Part shown: positions 1 to 11,760 of the stretch, in pieces
Numbering within the stretch: the stretch's first letter is position 1
How the letters are laid out: every line of letters begins with the position of its first letter
NCBI RefSeq assembly: GCF_963676685.1
Contig: NC_092347.1
Location: forward strand, 91,700,592 to 91,764,591
Reading direction: 5' to 3'
DNA from: Mytilus edulis
Lineage: Eukaryota > Mollusca > Bivalvia > Mytilida > Mytilidae
DNA: 64,000 nt
Program-made: the position numbers and the translations under genes
The notes under the pieces: model-generated
What the model was told of the DNA's origin: nothing
Database searches by the model: none
The model's input: the letters and a program-made list of their open reading frames with translations, nothing else

Positions 1-175
1 CTGGTACCAAACAGAAAACCCTGGCCGTTTTTGGCACAACTTTTTTGAACTTTTGGTCCTCGATGCTGTTCAACTTTGTACTTGTTTCGGCTTTCAAAGT
101 TTTGTATCTGGGCGTCACTAGTAAGTCTTGTGTGGACACAATGCACTTCTGGCGTATTAAAATTTTAAACTTGTT
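1..175 (-). repeat. Interspersed repeat family C, copy 1 (minus orientation)
   Basis: The reverse complement carries the blocks GTTGAACAGCATCGAGGACC and a degraded TGACGCC segment. The same blocks occur in order at 4505-4705, 26045-26275, 58808-58995 and 58998-59115. The family is non-coding, with no ORF conserved between copies. I recall it as abundant in mussel sequence, but its class (SINE or MITE) cannot be settled from these copies. Confidence 0.7.
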
Positions 176-229
176 CCCTTTTTTTAGCTATTATTCGTGT
201 GTTTCTTTGTCAATTATGTTCTCCTATTT

Positions 230-745
230 ATTTATATTGTAGTCCTGTAATGTTGTGTTGTCATTTTAATGTTATATTTCACATGGCCATCAAAAAGAGG
301 GAGGTTTGGCATGCCACAAAACTAGTTCAACCCACAATTTTTTCCTTTAAAATGTCCTGTACCAAGTCAGGAATATGGTCATTGTTATATTATAGTTCGT
401 TTCTGTGTGTGTTACATTTTAACGTTGTGTTTCCGTTGTGTCGTTTGTTTTCTCTTATTTTTGAGTGTGAATTCACATTACTTTAAGACGTGTCACGAAA
501 CTTATCTATCCCAAATTCATGTATTTGGTTTTGATGTTATATTTGTTATTCTCATAGGATTTTGTCTAATGCTTAGTCCGTGTCTGTGTGTGTTACATTT
601 TAATGTTGTGTCGTTGTTCTCCTCTTATATTTAATGCGTTTCCCTCAGTTTTAGTTTGTTACCCCGATTTTGTTTTTTGTCCATGGATTTATGAGTTTTG
701 AACAGCGGTATACTACTGTTGCCTTTATTTATATGACAGTCGCAA
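230..745 (-). repeat. Interspersed repeat family B, long copy
   Basis: This block holds two similar segments around GTGTGTGTTACATTTTAA (about 402 and 586), and ends with the sequence AACAGCGGTATACTACTGTT (701-720). The reverse complement of its right part recurs at 33370-33485 (CAACAGTAGTATACCGCTGT), so it is a dispersed repeat. The short ORFs here are in different frames and are not conserved between copies, so I do not call them genes. Confidence 0.7.
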
Positions 746-962
746 AAATGTATTTGATTACAACGCTGATGTTACCAACACGCAAAATCTAACTTGACAG
801 AGTTATTAAAGGGGCACTAGCTGTCAAATTCATTGTAACCGATTTGACTCAAATTCTCATATTTGGTTTATAACAATGTAAAACATTTATCCAAACTATC
901 AAAAGTCTAAAATAAACAGTTTACAGAGCATGGGGTAGATAATATATAGGTTCGTTTCGTGT

Positions 963-2900
963 GCAAAGAAAGGCAAATCTGCTGGTTTTGATAATTTACC
1001 AGTTGAAGTTTTGCAAAATAATTGCTCAACTTTGTTTTTGTACCATTTATTTGATTTTTGCTTTAGGTTCCAAAAAACGCCAGAATTATGGAACAAAATT
1101 ATTATCAATCCTATACCTAAAGCAAACATGACAGATCCGCGCGACCCTTTGTCTTACAGAGGAATTGCATTAGCTTGTGTTTCCTATAAGCTTTATTGTA
1201 ATATTTTAAACGAAAGGCTTGTGCAATGGATAGATGACAATAACATATTAGTCGACGAACAAAATGGTTTCCGTCAAAATCGAAGCACTATAGACCAATT
1301 GTCTTCTCTTACAAACATAATTGAAGTCAGAAAGAAGCTTCGTAAATCTACTTTTTGTGCGTTTATTGATTTTAAAAAGGCATATGATACCATCAATAGA
1401 AATATACTATGGTCCAAGTTAAATGTAATGGGGTTGGCTGAAAATTTTTGTGCTGCTATACAGTCTATTTATTCAAATATATTATGTTCAGTACGATTAA
1501 ACGGCCATTTATCAGAATGGTTTAATGTTAACAGTGGTCTTAAACAAGGATGCCCATTATCTCCCTTGTTATTTAATTTATATATTAATGACCTAGTTTC
1601 ATTCTTGAAATCATATGAGTGTGGTATTGACATTGATGATGAAAAAGTTTGTATTTTGCTTTATGCTGATGATGTGGTTTTACTTGCAAACGATGAAAAA
1701 GAATTACAAATTCTGTTAAATGCATTAGATATATGGTGTGGAGATAATTGTATGACCATTAATTCCAAAAAGTGTAATATTGTGCATTTTAGAGCACCTT
1801 CTGTTGATAAGTCACATGTTGAATTTAAATGTGGGAATGATATCATTGAATATTCTACTACTTATACATATTTAGGTTTAGTTTTAAGTGAATTTTTAGA
1901 TTATAATGTAACTGCTAAAGCTGTTGCAGCTTCTGCAAATAGAGCACTTGGCCTTGTTATAGCCAAGTGCAAAATCTTAGGTGGTGTTACTCATAATGTC
2001 TTTTCAAAATTATATGAGAGTTTGGTGCTTCCAATTGTTGAATATGATGCTGGTATTTGGGGTTTCAAAAATTTTTCTTTTATAAATGCCATCCATAATA
2101 GAGCTTGCAGATTTTTTCTTGGAGTGGGTAAATATACTCCAAATGCTGCAGTTGCAGGGGATATGGGGTGGATACCTATCTTTCAAAAACAATGGCAATG
2201 CTTAATTCGACTATGGTGCCGTTTGAACAATATGAGTTCTGATCGTTTAAACAGAAAAATTTTCATATGGTCAGACATTATGAGTAAAAAACATAAGTGT
2301 ATAAAAAATTGGAATTTTTATGTAAGGAAAACGTTTTCTGAGTATAATGCAGAACATTTGTGTATCATTACAGATTATGTTGATAGTACCTCAGTTGTCA
2401 ATACTGTTATGTCTAAAATGTTTAGTAAATATGTCGAACAGTGGCAAGGCAATTTACAATCAGAGAAAGCTTTATCTGGTAAAGGTGGTAACAAACTTCG
2501 TACATATAATCTATTTAAGAACAGTTTTGAAACGGAAACTTATTGTAAAATTCCAATGCCATTTTTGCAAAGGAGTTCTTTTGCCAAATTTCGATGTGGT
2601 GTAGCACCACTAAGAATAGAAACGGGGAGATTTGAAAAATTAATTTTAAAAGATCGAGTCTGTGATAATTGCATGAATATTTTAGAAGATGAAGCCCATG
2701 TTATTTTATCGTGTCCTTTGTATGATGATTTTAGAAAGAAATTATTTGATGAAGCAACACATTTTAATAGTGATTTTATGTCTTATGATGATAAACAGAA
2801 ATTAGTGTTTTTATTTACAGATAATGATATGATTCGTAGCTGTGCCAAAGCCTGTAATCTTATTTTAAATAGACGTAGAAATGTTTTATACTGTAAATAA
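963..2900 (+). CDS. Non-LTR retrotransposon (LINE) reverse transcriptase, 5'-truncated
   Basis: One open frame covers most of a LINE reverse transcriptase. In order it shows the start of the RT domain (KGKSAGFDNLPVEVL, about 969-1010), NPIPK, the fingers motif SYRGIAL, FIDFKKAYDT with the first catalytic Asp, the LKQGCPLSPLLF block, and the catalytic YADDVVLL at about 1662-1685. A C-terminal CDNC...HVILSC zinc-binding region (about 2660-2715) is typical of LINE ORF2 ends. The endonuclease domain is missing, and the frame opens without an ATG, so this is a 5'-truncated insertion whose remaining frame is still intact to the TAA at 2898-2900. An intact frame suggests a fairly recent insertion. 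It sits inside the TTAA-flanked MITE. Confidence 0.93.
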   Translation, partial: AKKGKSAGFDNLPVEVLQNNCSTLFLYHLFDFCFRFQKTPELWNKIIINPIPKANMTDPRDPLSYRGIALACVSYKLYCNILNERLVQWIDDNNILVDEQNGFRQNRSTIDQLSSLTNIIEVRKKLRKSTFCAFIDFKKAYDTINRNILWSKLNVMGLAENFCAAIQSIYSNILCSVRLNGHLSEWFNVNSGLKQGCPLSPLLFNLYINDLVSFLKSYECGIDIDDEKVCILLYADDVVLLANDEKELQILLNALDIWCGDNCMTINSKKCNIVHFRAPSVDKSHVEFKCGNDIIEYSTTYTYLGLVLSEFLDYNVTAKAVAASANRALGLVIAKCKILGGVTHNVFSKLYESLVLPIVEYDAGIWGFKNFSFINAIHNRACRFFLGVGKYTPNAAVAGDMGWIPIFQKQWQCLIRLWCRLNNMSSDRLNRKIFIWSDIMSKKHKCIKNWNFYVRKTFSEYNAEHLCIITDYVDSTSVVNTVMSKMFSKYVEQWQGNLQSEKALSGKGGNKLRTYNLFKNSFETETYCKIPMPFLQRSSFAKFRCGVAPLRIETGRFEKLILKDRVCDNCMNILEDEAHVILSCPLYDDFRKKLFDEATHFNSDFMSYDDKQKLVFLFTDNDMIRSCAKACNLILNRRRNVLYCK

Positions 2901-3084
2901 TGTTAATGTCAATATGTTTTATAATAGATGCATTCTTTATATAATTTTTAATGTTATAGTCTCTTGTAATTCTGTACAGAATGGCTCTCTTTTTATATTT
3001 ATATATTTTTACATTTAATGTAATGTTGTATTATATATTATTGAGAGATGAGACTTAAATAAAATATTGAATTGAATTGAATTG
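2901..3084 (+). mobile_element. LINE 3' UTR with polyadenylation signal and ATTGA tail
   Basis: The 3' UTR of the preceding LINE has AATAAA at 3058-3063 and ends in a short pentanucleotide tail, ATTGAATTGAATTGAATTG (3066-3084). Some LINE families end in short tandem repeats like this instead of poly(A). The same tail occurs at 6432-6450. Confidence 0.8.
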
Positions 3085-3620
3085 TGTATTTTAGTCCAGA
3101 CGCCATCTAATTAACTATCGATTTGACCTCAGATGACCATATAAGCGATGTAAACAAAAATAAAGATACGAATAGATTAAACCAACACGTGCAACTGCAT
3201 TTGTATAGGTCTGTTTGATTTTATTTTATAGATTAAAAATAGATGTTTCTCATTGTTTTTAACCATATAAGAATGATTTTATGTGCATCGAATTAGTAAT
3301 CAAATGATTTACCGTAGTTTCACTTTCATTGTTGACATTCCTTTTCTTTAAATAACCAGTACACGTACAATGCATGCGTTGTCAATCTCTAGCTAGGGGT
3401 TAACTTGAAGTTCACATGAATACCGGTTAGAATGATGATGACGTTTTCACTTGCAAGTGAATCATTAAAAAATTATGTTTAATCGCTTATTTTAACAAAA
3501 TTAAAGGAAATTGATTGCTAAAAGCAAATTATTATTTTATTATTCCAATTTGATTAATGATTGATCTAAAAAAAATCATACTTTATTTTTTTATATATAT
3601 CGTAGCTAGTGCCCCTTTAA

Positions 3621-4500
3621 GGGGAGAACATTCAAAATATTATTAAATGACCATTGGTAGATTGGCTTTTCCTTAACGTCTAGTGACAACTATTTCATAC
3701 ATATTCAGGACGAGCCGAAACTATTAACAATTAATACAAAACGTTGTGCAAGAGACAATTAGGGCCGCAGTGATAAAGGTTGGTCATTACTAATAGCAAC
3801 ATATTAACCACGAAGCCCTAAATGATTTGCTGCAATGATTTTTTAACATGCAGACAGCGTGACACTCAACCTACACGAGTACCCCTTTCACCCTATGAGT
3901 ATTTTAAAGACCATAAAAAATATATAGAGCCTTTAAACTTATTGGTTGTTTTATTTAGTAATAAGCTTCTTTTGGGAAATGTTTTGATACTTGGATGCTT
4001 TACGTCATATTTGAGTTATTTTCGATAATCCTTGCAATGGTTTATAGATACTCAGGGAAAAATTAAATGTTTCAGGGGGAATGCACGTAATCTTACTTGG
4101 CAACTTAGTTGATATATTTAGAGTTTCGGCAAGAATCGATAAAACTAAGATCCATGATTTTAAATGCAGCGAAATTGAAGTACTTTAAAATTTAGTCTCT
4201 GGTGGTTAGTTGTCTCATTGACAAACGTATCGTATCTCCTTATTACAGTTATATAAAGTGTTTTTACAAAGCCAAATCATTGAACTGACTTCAAAAATTA
4301 CTACATACCTCTTCCTTTGAGTGATTGGGAATATCAAATTCCTTCCAAAGTACAAAAGGAATAGCAAAATAGAACAAATGTTACGTCATAAATCATGACA
4401 ATACCACAACAATGCAAAACACTAACCATTGATTATTCTAAAACAAAAAACATTTAACCAAATTACTTTATTTTGTATAATAAAAAGGAAATAGTGGTAT
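3621..4500. other. Non-coding stretch
   Basis: AT-rich DNA with no ORF that shows a protein family and no splice-bounded coding segment that I can support. A short fragment like the family A repeat (GTTGTCTCATTGACAAACG) lies near 4208-4226. Confidence 0.5.
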
Positions 4501-4504
4501 ATAA

Positions 4505-4705
4505 ACTCATCATAGATACCAGGACTAAATTTTATATATACGCCAGACGCGCGTTTTGTCTACAAAAGACTCATCAGTGACGCTTGAATCAAAAAAAAGT
4601 TTTAAAAAAAGCCAAATAAAGTACGAAGTTGAAGAGCATAGAGATCCAAAACTCAAGTGTTTCGAAGTGTTTCCAAATACAGCTAAGGTAATCTATGCCT
4701 GAGTT
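4505..4705 (+). repeat. Interspersed repeat family C, copy 2
   Basis: The block begins AAACTCATCATAGATACCAG and contains GCCAGACGCGCGTTTTGTCT, then GACTCATCAGTGACGC and AAAGTACGAAGTTGAAGAGC. The same order is found at 58808-58995. Confidence 0.8.
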
Positions 4706-6431
4706 AGAAAAGCCTTAGTATTTCAAAAAATTCAAAATTTTGTAAACATTTATATGTTAGCAAATCAAAAGTAAACATGTAGAGGTAAACATGCGGTCTT
4801 CAACAATCTACAAGTTTCTGAACAAACATGACAAGATAAAATAATAATATGTGGTGTCATGTGTCTAAACACTGAACATAACCTATACCACAAAGCTATA
4901 TATGAAAGGTCTCTCAATGACAAAGTAGAAATCAAACGTACCAGGCCTATATAGTATTTCGAATAGTTCATACTTTTGCAAACAGTAAATTTATAGATAA
5001 AAACACGCTCTATGTTTTCTAAAATTATCCAAGACTAGTCAGATTTTGATAGATACCATCATATATCACTTATTTTTCGACTAACATTGTGTTCATATTG
5101 GTGATTTTTATGAAACGACTGCCATTTTGTAAGACAAATACAGAGTTAATATCAGCAAACCTGTAAGTGTGAAGGTTGAAGGGGATTTTTAAATGTTCTG
5201 AAAACAAACCCTACAATTAAATTTAAGCCCGGTTGAGGGGGAATATTCTTAAGATTTGTATGTGGAAAATGTATAGGTATACAATAGATCTGTGTCCATA
5301 TGTCCATAAACTACAAAATGATGTTTACATACCTTCTTATGTAGTCTGATAAAGATATATTGACTGATTATTTTCTGGTATTTTCATACTTCATATTTAG
5401 AAGTGTATAAGTTGCAAAAGAGTTGGTGTGTTTCTGTATACAGTGGCAGAATACATGATTATGTTTTAAAAACCTTGATTTATACATACATTTCCAGATA
5501 TTTGCATTGTAATGTACTATTACAATTATCCATTGCATTTCTGAAGTCATTAAAATCGTTCTCTTCCAGAAAAAAAAATAGAATTTTGAAATTATGACAG
5601 TCAATTCATTATACTGTCATTAACTACTAGTATATGAGAAATTGATTTTCCTCATTTTAAAGATAAGTTTCCTATATTTAAACAAGCATATTATATAATA
5701 TTATCTTGTGATACAAGGAAGAAATTACATATAGCTGGCATTATAGTATTTGCCATTGTAACCAATAGGAAAAGAATATCTGCGTTTAAAACGTCAAGTG
5801 GATTTACGTATCTACATAAAAAGTTAACAAATTGCTTCAATTGACTGCATTAAAGAATGTTTATGGGAAAATCTATATAATTTAGATGTTCAATTTAAAT
5901 AATAATATCAAATATATATCCATTCTGGATCGAAAAAATTGTTTTATGTTTTATTGGTATTGATTTTGATTTTCAATGTTTCAGTCATCACAAGTGTCGT
6001 GGTATTAAGTTTTACTATTTCTTGGTCATGTAAAATAGAAATTAAATGCAGAGGTCATAGGTTCAGAAGTGTTTTAAACAAACTTCTGTGATACAACCCC
6101 CTGAATCGGACTACTAGTATAAAACGTATTTAAATGATGAGTTTGATCCATCAGTGATTCTTTATTAACAAATCACAGTTTGTATAAACTAAAATATAAA
6201 CTAATTCAAGCATAAAGTTATATTATTTTGGATTAACTTTTCAAACGAAGGAGATTAAGATCAACACAAGCGAAAATTCATTAATCAACAACATTCGTTT
6301 TAATAACCTTTCATTTAAGTGGGATTAACAATGAATACAATAATATTTATTATGGCATTATGTCAATAGTGGCCTACATGTTTTTTAACTGAAACAATGA
6401 AATTATGATTTTGAGTGTACATATGTAAAAT
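4706..6431. other. Non-coding stretch
   Basis: AT-rich sequence. The short ORFs overlap on both strands and carry no recognisable motifs. No gene or clear repeat is seen. Confidence 0.5.
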
Positions 6432-6450
6432 ATTGAATTGAATTGAATTG
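6432..6450 (+). repeat. LINE 3' tail (ATTGA pentamers), second copy
   Basis: The 19 bases are identical to the tail of the LINE at 3066-3084, and the preceding AAAAT also matches. It is the remnant of a severely truncated insertion of the same or a sister family, ending 22 bp before the candidate first exon at 6473. Confidence 0.7.
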
Positions 6451-6472
6451 TGAAAGTTATGGACTATTCTGA

Positions 6473-6549
6473 ATGGCTGCTGTAAGTTTACCATTAATAA
6501 GGAAAGTCCAGTTTATGTCTGGCGGTAATGAGAGAGACATCAGATCGAA
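6473..6549 (+). CDS. Candidate first coding exon (of the 24559-34434 gene)
   Basis: An ATG at 6473 opens 25 codons plus two bases, ending at a strong donor GTAAGT (6550). The product begins MAAVSLPLIRKVQFMSGG. It ends with two unpaired bases (AA), which is the phase required by the first supported exon of the downstream gene at 24559, giving a Lys codon at the junction and a complete 606-residue model. The join needs an 18 kb intron, and other exons may lie between. A one-in-three phase match is weak evidence alone, but a clean ATG with an open frame and a consensus donor is worth recording. The peptide resembles no family I recognise. Confidence 0.4.
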
Positions 6550-6859
6550 GTAAGTTTTAAAATTTGTGTGTCAAATTATCTATTTACTAACTTTCATATT
6601 CTAACAGAAAAACACTTGTCGCTAATGTTACTAAGTAGAATTTAAAATCGAAAACAAAACTGGCAGAACGGCATACTGATAGTAATTTTTCATCCGAATG
6701 GTTTAGACACTAAGCTGCATAGTTATTATTTTACTATATTTGTTTAAATGACTTTTCATCAATTTGTTTTTGATGACAGATTTTAAGAAGCGTGCGTCGA
6801 AATCAATCACAACTTATCCTTTTGTCTTTATACTCCGGGAAATTCGGATCTTGATAGTT

Positions 6860-6990
6860 ATAGCCAACTATACCGTATGGGGTTTCCTCATTGTTAAACG
6901 ATGTTGTCTGTAATTTCTTACATGCACTTCATTAATCATTGGTGGATAATTGTCTCATTGACAATCAAACCACATCTTCTTTTTTAGTGT
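6860..6990 (-). repeat. Interspersed repeat family A fragment
   Basis: It contains ACCGTATGGGGTTTCCTCAT and ends GTCTCATTGACAATCAAACC, ACATCTTCTTTTTTAG. This is the diverged end of the repeat best seen at 10560-10930. Confidence 0.7.
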
Positions 6991-7224
6991 ACTCAGTACA
7001 AAATGATGTCTAAAAGGTAAATGTTCTGTATTAAATTCAATTTTTCTGCATCTATAGTATATGTTGCTGTAGTGAATCGTGCACAGAATCTATATGTTAT
7101 ATGCCTTACAAATGTTTTAAATTATAAATGGGTAACAAGAAAAGACAATATTTTATTTAAGTCTCACCTCTATACATGTATTTAGTCAATTAGTTGTCGA
7201 TCATTACATCTAAATTTCTAGACA

Positions 7225-7527
7225 TTTATGTATTATTTACATATGTCTGATAATGAGAAATTTAGATTTCTTTTTACAAATGAAAATATGGTATTTTATA
7301 CTGCCAAAATCTGCTATGAAATTTTAATAAAGCGAAAATGTAATTTATATTCATGATAGTTGACTTAAGTTGTATTTGTATTATAATTTAAGAAAAATTG
7401 TTTTATAGTCTCTCATAACTCTTTATAGAGTGGCTCTTGTTGTTAATTTGTGTTTTAAAAAGCTGTATATTTTATATGTAACAAGTGGTGAGACTTTAAT
7501 CAAGTATTTGTCTTGTCTTGTCTTGTA
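7225..7527 (+). mobile_element. LINE 3' end, related to the element at 963, TCTTG tail
   Basis: A short frame at 7243-7356 gives DNEKFRFLFTNENM..., which aligns with the last residues of the LINE at 963-2900 (DDKQKLVFLFTDNDM). It is followed by a similar UTR with GTCTCTCATAACTC. It ends in tandem TCTTG (about 7508-7525) instead of ATTGA. It is therefore a 5'-truncated copy of a sister family with a different 3' tail repeat. Confidence 0.8.
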
Positions 7528-8085
7528 TTATATTTATTAATGATATACAGTTCAGGAGAAATGGGTTTTAACCTTACACAACATGATATAAACTTTTAGA
7601 ATATCTTTTCCATCATACAATTTGAGAATATATAATGAATAGATAAAGATGTGTACTCATGATTATTTCTTATTAAAACCTCGTATTTAAAAAATAAAAG
7701 ATTTTATTTTATACAAATGAAGTAAATAATTATCAAATTTCTTAATTTTTGAATGACCACATTTTAAAAGTGATAGCAATCGTAATGCTAAAAAAGGCCC
7801 ACTTCTGAATGTGTTTTTCTTGACTTTTACTGACGACTTTATGTATAGCTTTGCTTATTCCGTCAACATATTGGTACGGTGTAGTTGGGGGTTGGAGGGT
7901 AACGACATCTTTCGTATAATTTTGGCTAGGATTTTCAGCTATAAAATTATATATATAATTTTTTTATATATATATATATATATAGATTACAAAAGGCAAT
8001 AACTGCTTGACTGTACAATCAGTGATTTGTTTACCCATCCTTATATGAATTAAATAATGCTTTACATTGGTTTTATACGGCAGCA
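7528..8085. other. Non-coding stretch with TA microsatellite
   Basis: AT-rich. A (TA)n tract lies at about 7965-7984. No gene is visible. Confidence 0.5.
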
Positions 8086-8840
8086 GTCCTTTTGCGCCAA
8101 TTACTGTTTTTCAGGGGTATCATTTGCGCCAAATTTTATTTTCAAAATGTATCAATTGCGCCAATATTAGGAACTCATTTGCGCCAATTTACCTGTACAT
8201 AGATCTATCATAAATATTAATGATTACTATATATGTATTCTTATTTTTGCCCCAAAAGGTATCACATGTTAGGAGATATTTCACCATAAAGACGAGTTTC
8301 TGAAGAGAATTAAATGACTTAAGCAGCATTAGACAGTACATTTACAGAGAGAGAATAAAACTTATTGCTTTGCTTAACAAAGATATGCCAATATAGAAAA
8401 TAGAAGTTTTTACTCTTTATGTTTTAGCCACACATGTTGATGACACAGAGCTTTGTTCCCACCATGCGTATGGGCTTTATTATTATTATGAACTATTATT
8501 AACTATTTTATGGATTTCATCCTTCAATGTTTGTGTTTTTGGACAATAAAAAGAAGTTAAAAGCTACTACATAGTATTACATTAAATTGGGAAGTACCCA
8601 TGCAGCAGCAGTAATAAAAACATATGTTTCAGAAAAGGAAACATGTGCCGTGTTACACTGCCGGTTCCAAGTCCGAATAAAGGAGTAAAAAAAGGAAGTA
8701 ATTTTCTTTTAACTGGCACAATCGTATGTTTAATTTTTGGCGCAAATGAAACCATCTAATTTTAAAACATGTGGCGCAAACGTAGCATTTGAGAAAAAAA
8801 GTTGTGGCGCAAAAGGACGCATTTTTGGCGCAAACGGATC
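8086..8840. mobile_element. MITE-like element with inverted arrays of TTTGCGCCAA
   Basis: The left end carries four copies of TTTGCGCCAA or a close variant (8091, 8123, 8153, 8178), and the right end carries four of the reverse complement GGCGCAAA (8739, 8773, about 8806, 8827). The middle (about 8190-8730) is non-coding. Inverted arrays of a short motif at both ends suggest a non-autonomous DNA transposon whose transposase binds subterminal repeats. No transposase is present. Confidence 0.65.
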
Positions 8841-10559
8841 TCTCCCTTTTATACACATGCAGTTATACATTCATCTCACGTACAAATTAGAGACGACACT
8901 TTTCCTCTTAATATGTGTAAAATTAATTAAAAAATTATAAATGCCTTGAATAGACCCTCTCTTCTATTGAAAATGTTAGAAACCTTGAATGATTGTGTCT
9001 GTTACAACGAAATAAAAACAGTCTTATGTTTGCCCTTAGTGTCAAATAAATAAGGTTGATTTCATTTAAACGTTTTCTTATGTTAATTATATACATTTGG
9101 GGATTTAAATATTTGGTGTGATTAAGATTTTCTTTTAATAGTTTGATACTTAATTAAAACATGTTGAATTTTTAAATTACATATTAGTAAATAGTTAGAA
9201 TTCGGTTTCTGGCTGTATGCATATTTATAAATTCATTTGACTGTATCTTCTTGTGTACTGTAATGAGTGAGGATGGGATTGTCTTCTACGTTTACTGGTG
9301 GTATAACATGAATGATTGATTTTTGGTTGCTTAACTGGTATAAAATGATAAGCATGATTTTTAATATGATAAATCCGTTGAACACTCACCAAATGTTCTT
9401 GTCCTAGTACCATGCTAGACCAATTAGGACACTATTGTATTTAAATTGGTGTCAGACTGCTTGTTTATTTGTCTGATTGACCATTCAGTGTAAATAAATT
9501 TTTTCTCTAAAATTTTGGTATGATTTTTTGTTTGTTTATTTTAATAACCGACATATTATTGTTTTATGTCAAAGAATGTGAAATGTTCATGACAAAATTC
9601 ATTTTAAGTGCATATAATAAAAACAAAAGTGGAATAAATGCCAATAAGACAACTCTCGAAGTATGAGACTGAGTAAGAAACTAAATGATGTGTTTGGGGT
9701 TATTTGTGTCGTAGGATTGCTGTATGATTGATGTGTACATACACATCCCGTTATATTCAGTCAAAGCGGAAGTATAATAGTTTACAGGTTGTCAGATATC
9801 TACAGTATCTCACGTAGACTTTAAATTCCGTTAAATAAGTCATATAAACATTCGTTTAGCCGAGGGTGAACATAATTTTATTGTTGATCTTCACAACCAA
9901 ATAAATCCGCTGCTTTTGTGATTTAAATAGAAGTCGCTAACAAACAAATAAACAAATAGAGAATAATAAACAAGTTGATAGAGAGAATTTGTAATTCCAT
10001 TTAGACATACTTATAGATTGTGAAATATTTCACATGATTCCTTGAAGCTTAAGCAACACATACCAAAAAGATAAAGCTTAAGTAATAAAGAAATCTTGAT
10101 AGTATTAAATAAGGAGACGGTGTTGAATATCAGTGATACAGTCTATTAAAAGTCCTAGCCTGAAAAATCTTTTAAATGTTTTAGCAAGCAACGCGATACT
10201 GCTAAGTCTTCCAAATTCACAACAATATCTATTCCAAATAACTAACAAACAATCTATCAAAGCCAGGCTAAAGGGTACTGTAAAACTTTCTTCTCTTTGG
10301 ATGAAATGAATCGGATGAGTACCCTTAAAAAATCAAAATGTATGTATATACGATCTATGTTCCTCTTATTGTTAAATAGTATCAAAAATATTTGACTTCT
10401 TGAACTTTTACATAAACATTTCACTATCATTTCAACATAATTTAATGGAAAAGCTCCACATGTTTTTGTTATGTACTTTTATTTGTATCCATCTGATGAG
10501 TTGATAGATGTAGTTGAGCCTGTTTCAACTGATTTGTATAGTTTGTTCTTATGATGTAC
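8841..10559. other. Non-coding stretch
   Basis: AT-rich, without convincing ORFs. I see no gene and no strong repeat. Confidence 0.5.
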
Positions 10560-10930
10560 TGTCACACCACTGTCACAGGTTACAAGGAGGGTTAGGATCC
10601 CGCTAACGTGTTTAACTCCGCCTCATTCTGTATCTATGTGCCTGTCCGAGGAGGCTGTAATTTGGTTGTAGTTAACTTTGTTGCTGTGTAACATATTTGT
10701 CGTTTGTTGCTGTATTACATATTTGTTTTTCGTTCATTTTCTTGTACATATATATAATGCCTGATTTATTAGGCCGTTAGTTTTCTCGTTTTAATTGTTT
10801 AATATTTATGATGTTAGGGCCTTTTATAGCTGACTTTGCGGTATGGGCTTTGCTAATTGTTGAAGGCCGTATTGAGACCGATAGCTGTTGAATTTGGTGT
10901 CATTTAGTCTCTTGTGGAACATCAGTTTCT
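10560..10930 (-). repeat. Interspersed repeat family A, longest copy
   Basis: The + strand reads GTCACAGGTTACAAGGAGGG, TAGGATCCCGCTAACGTG, then GGCCGTTAGTTTTCTCGTT, GGGCCTTTTATAGCTGACTT, TGTTGAAGGCCGTATTGAG and TTAGTCTCTTGTGG. Many shorter pieces occur in this window in both orientations (see 13285, 22145, 25380, 37155, 43855, 50105, 56455 and 60115). I recall this as one of the commonest mussel interspersed repeats. It is non-coding. Confidence 0.8.
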
Positions 10931-11640
10931 TAATGATTACTAATTGATTACTAGTTTAATATAAACTTTGTTTGACTAGGTTTCCCAATATCTTTTTGTC
11001 CAATACTTCCTACACCAGTTTTGTGAGTTACAGGACTTCATTGAAGTCTTATAGTACAGTTGTCCGCGTCATTTATAACTTGAGTAAATTCTTTTATTTA
11101 CACAACGAATTTAGATCTACCACCTTGTTTAATTACTTCGCTACTTTCCAACAATTTTAGAAAACGTTGTCATAATACAAAGTCTGGATTTAAATATCAA
11201 TTCGCCCTTCGATTTGAATTATCAATATTCAGGAATAGTTCAAGCGCACAATATGATAGACTTTTAAATTTCATAATCGACAACAAATAAGTTAACATAT
11301 TTGTAGCATGACACCCGAGACTCTCCCACCAATTTTTAAACAAACGTGAGTACTTGACTAATTTCTATTTGATAAAATAAGTCTATTACTTCATTTTTCT
11401 ATTAAAATAAATATTTTAACTTTAATTAATTATACAAAACTACACCCGATAACATATACGAAACACTGATACCGTTATTATAAATAATAATAATAATAAT
11501 AAGTTTATTAATAAAAATGAGGATAATTATGATAACTTCGCTTAATCACAATGCTTATTTTAAAAAAGGAGAAATTTCGTAGCGACGTATTTGGTTATGA
11601 AAGTGAAAACAAACAGGGATCTCCATGGCCTGTTTAACGA
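10931..11640. other. Non-coding stretch with AAT microsatellite
   Basis: Contains an (AAT)n run at about 11485-11510. The 62-codon ORF at 10972-11160 has no recognisable motif. Confidence 0.5.
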
Positions 11641-11644
11641 TGGA

Positions 11645-11760
11645 GCCCCGCCATCGTTCAAATGTCTTGCGCCATCGTCAAATGACTCGCGCCATCGTTA
11701 AATTGTCTTGCGCCATCGTTAAATTGTCTTCCGCCATCGTTCAAAACTTCATCGTTTTTT
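11645..11760 (+). repeat. Short tandem repeat, GCCATCGTT-containing unit of about 21 bp
   Basis: About five imperfect units of the form GCGCCATCGTTAAATTGTCTT lie in a row, with the opposing AACGATGGAGCCCCGCCATCG at the left edge. No coding frame is preserved. Confidence 0.75.

Larger units (their letters stand above)
806..3620. mobile_element. TTAA-flanked MITE (piggyBac-like ends) split by a LINE
   Basis: A perfect 17-bp inverted repeat, TTAAAGGGGCACTAGCT, lies at 806-822, and its reverse complement at 3604-3620. Both ends contain TTAA at the outer border, the target site used by piggyBac-type transposons. No transposase is visible. Without the LINE inserted at about 960-3085 the element would be roughly 690 bp, a normal size for a non-autonomous element. 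The piggyBac-like assignment rests only on the TTAA and the ends. Confidence 0.7.
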
